From assembly GCA_902783215.1 (NCBI GenBank), contig CACZQD010000060.1:1-9345 (forward strand): 9,345 nt of DNA, given 5' to 3'. A model generated the notes under the pieces. That model made no database searches, was not told where the DNA came from, and saw only the letters and a program-made list of their open reading frames with translations. Of the stretch, positions 1-5,148 are shown in pieces; position 1 is the stretch's first letter, and every line of letters begins with the position of its first letter. This DNA comes from an uncultured Erysipelotrichaceae bacterium. GTDB lineage: Bacteria; Bacillota_I; Bacilli_A; RF39; UBA660. The position numbers and the translations under genes were made by a program.

Positions 1-338
1 TAAAACAAGCAAATAAAAAATCTTCAGAATTAAAGCAAAACTCTAAAGATATAAAAGATAAAATTGATAAATTAAAAGTATCTAAATTAAATAAAGATAA
101 TTATTTTTTATCAAAAGAAGATAAGGATTCTTTTATCAACTTTATCGAACAAGTAGATAATACAAGTAAAGAATATGATAAAATACAAACTCTATCTAAT
201 ACACTAGTTAATGCTCATGAACAATTAAAAGATAAGAATAACAAGATTAAGACTTTAACTGAAAATAATGAGGCACTTAATCTAAGAGTAAAAACTTTAA
301 ATGATACAATAAAAGAAAAAGATGACTTTGAGAGATAA
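1..338 (+). CDS. C-terminal fragment of a coiled-coil protein, possibly a MobV/Pre-type mobilization protein
   Basis: The frame is open from the window edge (first full codon at 3) to TAA at 336-338, giving 111 residues; the start lies outside the window. The sequence is dominated by Lys, Asp, Asn, Glu and Leu, with no membrane segment. A stretch reading KLNKDNYFLSKEDKDSF is followed by about 65 residues of heptad-like helix (LKDKNNKIKTLTENNEALNL) and a charged end. This order, a short 'K-x-N-Y-x-L-s-K-E-D' element and then a long coiled coil, resembles the C-terminal region of MobV (Pre/Mob) relaxases of Firmicutes plasmids and integrated mobilizable elements, as I recall the family. The catalytic N-terminus is not visible, so the assignment is inference; any coiled-coil protein of an AT-rich genome is the alternative. 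The coding end forms the 5' arm and loop of the terminator that follows. Confidence 0.5.
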   Translation, partial: KQANKKSSELKQNSKDIKDKIDKLKVSKLNKDNYFLSKEDKDSFINFIEQVDNTSKEYDKIQTLSNTLVNAHEQLKDKNNKIKTLTENNEALNLRVKTLNDTIKEKDDFER

Positions 339-354
339 TCTCATTGTCATCTTT
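318..354. terminator. Bidirectional intrinsic terminator between convergent genes
   Basis: AAAGATGAC (318-326) pairs perfectly with GTCATCTTT (346-354). Inside, TGAGA (329-333) pairs with TCTCA (339-343), leaving a TT/TT internal loop and a five-base loop GATAA. On the + strand a T-rich run follows (355-366); on the - strand the complement of the A-rich bases at 311-320 gives the T tract. It therefore serves both the gene ending at 338 and the opposite gene ending at 356. The stop codon of the left gene lies in the hairpin loop. Confidence 0.85.
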
Positions 355-355
355 A

Positions 356-1798
356 TTATTTTTTTAATAATCTTTTTGGTATATCCAATTGTTGTAATCC
401 GTTGTTAATAACGCTTTCATTTATCATTGTTACTTCGGCAGTACGATCGTAAAATTTGTCATCTCTATGGAACGAGATTATTTCCGTACCACTATTATCT
501 TTAACAGCACCGAAATATCCATCATATTCTATTGTAAAGCCTTCTGGTAATTCTACTCTATAAAGTAAATAATCGTATTCTTCTAATACTTTTATACCAC
601 ATTTTTCATACATCATTCGTAGATATTCTTCTGAATCGTATTCTTTTTTATATTCATTAGGTAAAGATCCATTGTAAAAAATTGGTAATAAATCTGTGCT
701 TTTTTTCATATTATCTCTATTTTTTTTTACTTCATTATCTATTGCCTTAGAAGGATCATCACCTTCCATAGCATCCATAAAAACTAGTCCTAAATCGTCA
801 TTGTTATTTTGCTTTTGTGGTTGTTGTGATCTTTTCCAATTTCTATAATGATATTTAAAACAAAAATATTCTGATGAATCTTTATCATACAATGATTTAA
901 AATAATTAACTCTTTCTTCATTTAGATCAATACTTTCAATTAAATAACCATTATTTTCAATTACAAGTTGCCATATTTTCTTTTTAATAGGTTTTCCATC
1001 TTTATCTATTCCTATATTAATTTTAGTTTCAAGTGCATATTCACTAAATTTTGCAATATTCTTAGGATTATCTTTAAGTAATTCTATCAAAAATTCTGGA
1101 GTTATTACTTCTTTTGGAATATAATCCATTAAAACTGTTCTATCATCATTACCTAAATAAGTATCTCTACTATCACATCTACATCCACAATTATATGTAC
1201 ATTTAAATAATTCTTGATACCATTCTTTATCTTGATATTCTTTTGGAGTAATAGTTAAAATAACAGAAAAAGTTCTACCACCATATAGTCTAGCGGCTAA
1301 TTTCCATACATCTTCACTTAAAACTTGTGGCTTTCTTTTGTTAACAGTTAATAACCAACTATATGAACTCCAATCTGTACCACTTAATATAGCTAAAGAA
1401 ACCATTTCTTCATCAATATATTCAATTGGCATAATTTCAAAACAGTTATCATCAAATATTAAAGAACCACTATCTGTCATTATAAGATCTTTAAAGAAAT
1501 TCCTATCAAATTTTTCTATATTATTTTTAATATAATCATAAGTATAGTTAAAAGTATTGGCAAAGAATTCTTCGGTTCTTAATGATTTTGGAACATCGTA
1601 AAGTGATAACTTATTATAATGAATAGCATCTATATATTTTCCAAGTGCCCCATAATCCATTGGTATAGTTTCTCCTTCATTATAACAATAAATTGTAGTG
1701 TGATAATCTTTTCCAAATGTAAATGGACCTTCATCATCAAATTTTGCTAAAAGTCTATTATATACTTCATCTTTTTTTAAATCTTCAATTATTCTCAT
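356..1798 (-). CDS. Hypothetical protein with repeated Pro/Glu-rich motifs and a Cys cluster
   Basis: This encodes 480 residues of unrecognised function, probably cytoplasmic, since there is no signal peptide or membrane helix. ATG at 1798 is chosen because AGGTGGGAA (1801-1809) sits just upstream at normal spacing; a GTG at 1807 extends the frame by three codons but would lie inside that ribosome binding site, only a few bases after the likely transcription start. Four similar short motifs can be seen: VPKSLRTEEFF (about 69-79), MPIEYIDEEMV (123-133), KPQVLSEDVWK (156-166) and IPKEVITPEFL (227-237). They suggest degenerate helical repeats, loosely like the repeats in DUF4116-type proteins, which is only an impression. 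A cluster CTYNCGCRC (200-208) could bind metal. A Gln/Asn-rich linker (about 325-335) separates this part from a C-terminal domain rich in aromatic and acidic residues. It has its own promoter, stands alone, and converges on the MobV-like fragment. Its accessory setting is inferred from its neighbours. Confidence 0.75.
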   Translation of the reverse strand: MRIIEDLKKDEVYNRLLAKFDDEGPFTFGKDYHTTIYCYNEGETIPMDYGALGKYIDAIHYNKLSLYDVPKSLRTEEFFANTFNYTYDYIKNNIEKFDRNFFKDLIMTDSGSLIFDDNCFEIMPIEYIDEEMVSLAILSGTDWSSYSWLLTVNKRKPQVLSEDVWKLAARLYGGRTFSVILTITPKEYQDKEWYQELFKCTYNCGCRCDSRDTYLGNDDRTVLMDYIPKEVITPEFLIELLKDNPKNIAKFSEYALETKINIGIDKDGKPIKKKIWQLVIENNGYLIESIDLNEERVNYFKSLYDKDSSEYFCFKYHYRNWKRSQQPQKQNNNDDLGLVFMDAMEGDDPSKAIDNEVKKNRDNMKKSTDLLPIFYNGSLPNEYKKEYDSEEYLRMMYEKCGIKVLEEYDYLLYRVELPEGFTIEYDGYFGAVKDNSGTEIISFHRDDKFYDRTAEVTMINESVINNGLQQLDIPKRLLKK

Positions 1799-1800
1799 AT

Positions 1801-1809
1801 TTCCCACCT
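1801..1809 (-). promoter_or_regulatory. Ribosome binding site deciding the start at 1798
   Basis: On the - strand AGGTGGGAA precedes ATG by two bases, with the AGGTG core six bases away. It matches the AGGTG part of the canonical AGGAGGTG. It overlaps the alternative GTG codon at 1805-1807, which argues for the ATG. Confidence 0.7.
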
Positions 1810-1818
1810 GTGCTGATT

Positions 1819-1840
1819 ATTATAACACAGAACTTATAAT
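1819..1840 (-). promoter_or_regulatory. Extended -10 promoter for the 480-residue hypothetical gene
   Basis: On the - strand TGTTATAAT (1819-1827) is a perfect extended -10 (TG-N-TATAAT). The best -35 candidate, TTAGAA 16 bases upstream, is weak, as is usual for extended -10 promoters. Transcription would start near 1811-1813, giving a leader of about 15 bases that includes the ribosome binding site. A dyad, CTGTG (1808-1812) with CACAG (1826-1830), brackets the -10 and start site and could be an operator. Confidence 0.65.
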
Positions 1841-1866
1841 TTCTAACATTTTTCATTAAATTTGTA

Positions 1867-1895
1867 TTAAAAAAATTAATAATTTGTGGTATATT
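1867..1895 (+). promoter_or_regulatory. Divergent promoter reading into the structured RNA and restriction gene
   Basis: TGGTATATT (1887-1895) is an extended -10 (TG-N-TATATT). A weak -35 (TTAAAA, 1867-1872) lies 17 bases upstream. The predicted start is near 1901-1904, exactly where the foldable RNA begins. This promoter faces away from the one at 1819-1827. Confidence 0.55.
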
Positions 1896-1901
1896 ATATA
1901 T

Positions 1902-2080
1902 AGAACTGATATTTATTAGTTGTTCTTTTAGATATAAATGTTCAAAATAGGCTCTTGTATCGCACCCTTATTGATTGAAAAAAATCTATTCTTTTTTTTA
2001 TCAATAATTATTATCCCTAACCTCGACCGTCCGGGTGATAAACTATACAGGTTCTTTAACTAAATAAACCAACTGAGACA
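1902..2080 (+). ncRNA. Candidate rod-shaped structured RNA (6S-like architecture) or structured 5' leader
   Basis: Four nested helices can be read by eye. A: TTTATTAGTT (1912-1921) with AACTAAATAAA (2058-2068), one bulged A. B: CTTGTAT (1954-1960) with ATACAGG (2045-2051). C: CACCC (1963-1967) with GGGTG (2033-2037). D: TTATTGAT (1968-1975) with ATCAATAA (2000-2007), capped by A7 (1978-1984) against the T run at 1992-1999 with a seven-base loop. Between A and B lies an asymmetric bubble, 32 bases on the 5' side and 6 on the 3' side. One pair in helix B is T-G, and a competing hairpin AACTGAT/ATTAGTT (1904-1921) contains a G-T pair. Both work as G-U only in a + strand transcript and become C-A mismatches on the other strand. 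A long rod with an open centre, directly after a promoter, recalls 6S RNA (ssrS), which binds RNA polymerase. I cannot confirm the family. The patch at 2021-2037 is GC-rich against very AT-rich surroundings. No intrinsic terminator separates it from the gene at 2113, so it may instead be that gene's leader. The 3' end is uncertain. Confidence 0.5.
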
Positions 2081-2112
2081 ATTTAAAAAAATTTATTAAG
2101 CACAATATTTTT

Positions 2113-2616
2113 ATGAAAAAAAATTACAGTCATTTAGCAAAAGAATTTGAAGTCATTGCCAGTAAAGGTTATATTAAGGGAGTAAATCAAAGTACTAATA
2201 GTATTAGTTTAACACTGGAAAAAGAATTAGGTAAAAAAGCTGATAGTATGTTTTGGGCTGATTATGAGGGAATTGAGATAAAGTGCAAAAGCCGATTTAG
2301 TAAATTTCCTATTTGCTTATTTACGCAAGCATTTGATGGACCATATCTCTATGAAACTAATATGATATTGATGCGATATGGTAAAACAAACTATCAATTT
2401 CCTAACAGAAAACAATTATTAACTGATTTAAGCTGTCAAAATTTAAATAGTTATAATAATCATTATTTTCAGTTAAAAGTCGATGAAGAAAAAGAACAAA
2501 GATTATTGCAAGTATATAATAATAAGTTTGAATTAATTGAAGAAAAGAATTTAAATTTGTTTTTTAAAACATTATACAAATACAACCATGATATTAATAA
2601 TCATAATATCTTTTAA
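2113..2616 (+). CDS. MvaI/BcnI-family restriction endonuclease, apparently C-terminally truncated
   Basis: The 167-residue product looks like the N-terminal two thirds of a MvaI/BcnI-type PD-(D/E)xK restriction endonuclease, which cuts a short specific DNA site as a monomer. The family opening is present: a helix, then GYIKGVNQSTNSISLTLEKE, then the active-site stretch WADYEGIEIKCK, giving D50-x4-E55-x-K57. The same spacing is used in MvaI, as I recall it. LFTQAFDGPYLYETNMIL continues the family pattern. As I recall, family members usually run to roughly 240-250 residues; here the frame stops after LFFKTLYKYN, followed by an AT-rich, low-complexity end (HDINNHNIF), so the C-terminal part that helps form the DNA-binding cleft is missing. 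The ATG matches the usual family N-terminus, but no Shine-Dalgarno sequence precedes it. No methyltransferase is in the window. It may be a decaying remnant, or a short variant whose rest is lost. It lies downstream of a structured RNA and a + strand promoter. Confidence 0.75.
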   Translation: MKKNYSHLAKEFEVIASKGYIKGVNQSTNSISLTLEKELGKKADSMFWADYEGIEIKCKSRFSKFPICLFTQAFDGPYLYETNMILMRYGKTNYQFPNRKQLLTDLSCQNLNSYNNHYFQLKVDEEKEQRLLQVYNNKFELIEEKNLNLFFKTLYKYNHDINNHNIF

Positions 2617-2634
2617 AACAATTAAATATGATCT

Positions 2635-2674
2635 AAAAAACTACTCTCAAATTATTAAATTGAAAGTAGTTTTT
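2635..2674. terminator. Intrinsic terminator, mainly for the - strand operon
   Basis: AAAAAACTACTCTCAA (2635-2650) pairs with TTGAAAGTAGTTTTT (2660-2674) around a nine-base loop. The single non-Watson-Crick position is C-A on the + strand but U-G on the - strand, so the hairpin is better in - strand RNA, where the A run at 2635-2640 supplies the T tract. It ends the dagK-galE-membrane protein unit and can also stop transcription from the restriction gene. Confidence 0.8.
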
Positions 2675-2701
2675 ATTTATCATTAATATATATCAATATA
2701 A

Positions 2702-3148
2702 CTAACTATTTTGCTTTTTATATCCATAAATTAGTAATGAACTACTAATTATTAAAGTTAATATATTAGCAAAGTAATTAAAATAATCCATAATACCATA
2801 TAATGCACTAAAATAACCATCCATAACTACAAATAATAGTGTTGCAACAATTAAAACTATAATAGCAAATAATAGCCAGTTTTTTTCTAATTTAATTAAA
2901 CTAACTATACCTGCAATCGATCCCATTAGCATTATTACTCCAATAAACATAATAATCATTACATAAAATAAGAGTGATAATTTAGTATTTATTACATCCA
3001 CTTGAATTTGATTAGTTAATACAATATTGGATATTTTGAAGAAAGATATCATTCCTATCATAATTAAAAATAATGATAAGAATAGATAAAATACTATTAA
3101 TACAGTCATTAACGAACTTCTTTGTTTATCCTTTTTATACTTTTTCAT
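2702..3148 (-). CDS. Small four-helix membrane protein of unknown function
   Basis: 148 residues. A basic N-terminus (MKKYKKDKQR) precedes four hydrophobic segments at about 12-37, 57-85, 90-109 and 124-142, and the C-terminus ends in a short basic tail (KKQNS). By the positive-inside rule both ends probably face the cytoplasm. No catalytic or binding motif is recognised, and no family name is offered. It is the last gene of the unit that starts with the lipid kinase: its ribosome binding site AGGTG (3158-3162) overlaps the galE stop codon, nine bases before ATG, which points to translational coupling with galE. A link to envelope or glycolipid biology is suggested only by these neighbours. 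Confidence 0.75.
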   Translation of the reverse strand: MKKYKKDKQRSSLMTVLIVFYLFLSLFLIMIGMISFFKISNIVLTNQIQVDVINTKLSLLFYVMIIMFIGVIMLMGSIAGIVSLIKLEKNWLLFAIIVLIVATLLFVVMDGYFSALYGIMDYFNYFANILTLIISSSLLIYGYKKQNS

Positions 3149-3160
3149 AATCTACTACAC

Positions 3161-4159
3161 CTATTTATTCTTTATAACAAAGTTATATGCATCTTTACAC
3201 ATTTCATCTATACCTTTTTGAGCTTCCCAACCTAATATTTCTTTAGCTTTAGAACTATCTGCATAACAAGCATCAATATCTCCTGCTCTTCTATCGGTAA
3301 TTTTATAGTTTACTTTTATACCATTTACTTTTTCAAAAGCTTTAACTAACTGTAAAACACTAAATCCATTTCCTGTTCCTAAGTTATATTCATCTATACC
3401 TTTATTTTTTAAAATGTATTCAATAGCTTTAATATGACCCAAGCTTAAATCTACAACATGAATATAATCTCTAACTCCTGTTCCATCAACAGTATCATAA
3501 TCATCACCAAATACACTTAAACATTCTAATTCACCATCAGCAACTTTAACAATATATGGCATCAAGTTATTTGGTATACCATTTGGACTCTCTCCTATCA
3601 ATCCTGATTTATGTGCACCTACTGGATTAAAATATCTTAAAATAGCAATACTCCAATCATTATCTGATTTATATATATCTCTTAAAATATCTTCAATCAT
3701 TAATTTTGTTGTACCATATGGATTAGTTGTTGAAAGTGGGAATGTTTCTTTAATTGGTAAAGATGCTGGTTTCCCATATACAGTTGCACTAGATGAAAAC
3801 ACTAATCTTTTACAATTATATTGATTCATTACTTCTAAAAGTGTTAATGTGGAATCTAAATTATTTCGATAATACATAAGTGGCTTTTGTACAGACTCAC
3901 CTACTGCTTTATATCCAGCAAAATGAATAACTGCATCTATTTTATTTTCTATAAATATCTTTTCTAACACATTTTTATCACATACATCGCCCTTAACAAA
4001 TTGAAAATCTTTATTTGTAATTGCTTTAATTTTATCTTTAACTTCTTCTTTAGAATTGTATAAATTATCAATAACTACTACCTCATAATCATTATTTAAT
4101 AATTCAACAACTGTATGACTTCCTATATATCCTAACCCACCTGTTACTAATATTTTCAT
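3161..4159 (-). CDS. galE: UDP-glucose 4-epimerase
   Basis: 332 residues, normal for GalE. It interconverts UDP-glucose and UDP-galactose in the cytoplasm using tightly bound NAD, supplying the Leloir pathway and galactose-containing glycans or glycolipids. It is a short-chain dehydrogenase of the extended type: the Rossmann motif GGLGYIG is at 7-13 (GxxGxxG), D31 is the acidic residue expected to bind the NAD ribose, GDV is at 57-59, HFAGYKAVGES at 79-89, and the catalytic set is S124 in SSSATVYG with Y148-G-T-T-K152. YFNPVGAH and the C-terminal RRAGDID motif are typical of GalE. The start ATG has a good ribosome binding site, AGAGGTG (4164-4170). It lies nine bases after the upstream lipid kinase gene and is coupled to the small membrane protein after it. 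Related epimerases of other sugars are possible, but the motifs fit GalE well. Confidence 0.95.
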   Translation of the reverse strand: MKILVTGGLGYIGSHTVVELLNNDYEVVVIDNLYNSKEEVKDKIKAITNKDFQFVKGDVCDKNVLEKIFIENKIDAVIHFAGYKAVGESVQKPLMYYRNNLDSTLTLLEVMNQYNCKRLVFSSSATVYGKPASLPIKETFPLSTTNPYGTTKLMIEDILRDIYKSDNDWSIAILRYFNPVGAHKSGLIGESPNGIPNNLMPYIVKVADGELECLSVFGDDYDTVDGTGVRDYIHVVDLSLGHIKAIEYILKNKGIDEYNLGTGNGFSVLQLVKAFEKVNGIKVNYKITDRRAGDIDACYADSSKAKEILGWEAQKGIDEMCKDAYNFVIKNK

Positions 4160-4168
4160 AATTCACCT

Positions 4169-5086
4169 CTATTTTGTACAATTTCTTTTAGCTGCATCTT
4201 TAGATAACCTAAATTGCATATGTGTCATTTTTATTTCATATGTATTAGCACTACATATAAATTTTTCTCCATCCACAGTCCATGGATGACGAAGTTTATT
4301 ATTAAAAGTTATTTTAAAATTGTCTGTTTTAAAAAAGTCAAAACCTTTAGCTTTACTTGGATCATTTAAACCAATATCAACTAAACTTTTTAAAAACTTA
4401 TCTTTTTTATGTGTTTTACAAAGTAATACTTCAAACTTACTATCATCTAATTTTACATCTTTATAAAAATTTTTTACTCCGGCAATTCTATTAGCGTTAG
4501 ATACAATTCCTAAAGTATATTTACCTTTATATTTAATACCATCTATCTCATAATCTACATCATATCTATCTAATGGTCTAAAAAAGTCTCTCACACCTGC
4601 TCCCAAATAAGCTAAATATCCAAATTTAGATTTTTGTTTTCTTGGAGTATCGTATGATATATTCATAAACTTACCAAAACCAGCAACATAAACAAATGGT
4701 TGATTGTTAATTAAACATAAATCTATATATTTGTTTTTACCATCTAAAATTAATTCAATGTTTTTTAATATATCACTACCTAGTCCAAATAAATCTCTTA
4801 AATCATTAGCAGTCCCTACTGGTATATGTGAAAGTGGTATTTGTTTTTCTCGCTTTAAATTACCTGATACTATTTCATTAAAAGTACCATCACCACCAAC
4901 TGATATAACTAAATCAACAGGCATCATTAATATCATTAATTCCTTAGCATGCCCTTTATATCTAGTTTTTACAATTTCACATTCATATCCATATTTTTTA
5001 AATATTTCTTTACTTTTTTCTAAACTGTCTGAAACATTTTTCTTATTTCCACTATGTGGATTATGAATAATTATAACTTTTTTCAT
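4169..5086 (-). CDS. Diacylglycerol kinase / YegS-like lipid kinase
   Basis: 305 residues, the usual size for soluble DgkB/YegS/BmrU-type lipid kinases. These phosphorylate diacylglycerol or a related lipid with ATP at the inner face of the membrane; in Firmicutes DgkB recycles diacylglycerol into phosphatidic acid. The DAGK catalytic domain is complete: NPHSG at 9-13, the nucleotide-binding GGDGT at 64-68, PVGTANDL at 89-96, then the family segment AGFGKFMNISYDTPRKQKSK near the middle, and a C-terminal beta domain with HPWTVDGE. No transmembrane helix is seen, so it is not the small integral DgkA. ATG 5086 is preceded by AGAAAGGACT (5091-5100), the one purine-rich AAGGA-type site among these genes, and by its own TATAAT. 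It leads a unit with galE and a membrane protein. Exact lipid specificity cannot be told from sequence; dgkB is the likely counterpart. Confidence 0.88.
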   Translation of the reverse strand: MKKVIIIHNPHSGNKKNVSDSLEKSKEIFKKYGYECEIVKTRYKGHAKELMILMMPVDLVISVGGDGTFNEIVSGNLKREKQIPLSHIPVGTANDLRDLFGLGSDILKNIELILDGKNKYIDLCLINNQPFVYVAGFGKFMNISYDTPRKQKSKFGYLAYLGAGVRDFFRPLDRYDVDYEIDGIKYKGKYTLGIVSNANRIAGVKNFYKDVKLDDSKFEVLLCKTHKKDKFLKSLVDIGLNDPSKAKGFDFFKTDNFKITFNNKLRHPWTVDGEKFICSANTYEIKMTHMQFRLSKDAAKRNCTK

Positions 5087-5106
5087 AAATAGTCCTTTCT
5101 AACATC

Positions 5107-5112
5107 ATTATA
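5107..5112 (-). promoter_or_regulatory. -10 box of the lipid kinase-galE-membrane protein unit
   Basis: On the - strand TATAAT lies between the parC terminator and the lipid kinase start, placing transcription start near 5100. The sequence about 17 bases upstream (TTCTCT) is a poor -35 and overlaps the terminator stem, so the promoter may be weak or activator-assisted. Confidence 0.5.
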
Positions 5113-5124
5113 CTATAAATTATT

Positions 5125-5148
5125 AAAAAAGAGAAGTAATTACTTCTC
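5125..5148 (-). terminator. Intrinsic terminator of the parE-C26-parC operon
   Basis: A perfect 18-base palindrome (5131-5148, arms GAGAAGT and ACTTCTC around AATT) is followed on the - strand by six T (5130-5125). The TAA stop of parC lies within the hairpin, so the last sense codons form the 5' arm. Only 39 bases separate its end from the next ATG. Confidence 0.85.

Larger units (their letters stand above)
1808..2112. other. 305-base intergenic region, contents
   Basis: This gap holds two divergent extended -10 promoters (1819-1827 on the - strand, 1887-1895 on the + strand) and the candidate structured RNA (about 1902-2080). The last 30 bases before ATG 2113 are almost pure A/T, with no purine-rich Shine-Dalgarno sequence and no terminator hairpin. 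No coding frame of note is seen in it on either strand. Confidence 0.6.

Noticed and set aside
1338..1535. Open + strand frame inside the 480-residue gene
   Set aside because: Short, hydrophobic by chance of AT-rich antisense reading, with no ribosome binding site that I can see.
1902..2080. Firm assignment of the structured RNA as 6S RNA
   Set aside because: Shape, length and promoter fit, and CTCGACCGTCCGGG loosely recalls part of E. coli 6S, but I cannot run a covariance search and no terminator is seen; kept only as a candidate.
1902..2112. T-box, TPP, SAM or similar known riboswitch in the leader of the restriction gene
   Set aside because: None of the consensus cores I know for these classes is present (for T-box, AGGGUGGNACCGCG), there is no terminator/antiterminator pair, and the downstream gene is not a metabolic gene.
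2584..2680. Lost C-terminus of the restriction gene continuing in another frame after the stop
   Set aside because: A + strand frame stays open for about 30 codons (to about 2683) but it runs straight through the terminator stem and shows no convincing family motif, so a simple frameshift is not supported.
4704..5066. Open + strand frame opposite the lipid kinase gene
   Set aside because: It is antisense to a well-conserved catalytic domain, shows no family features and is typical of a shadow frame.
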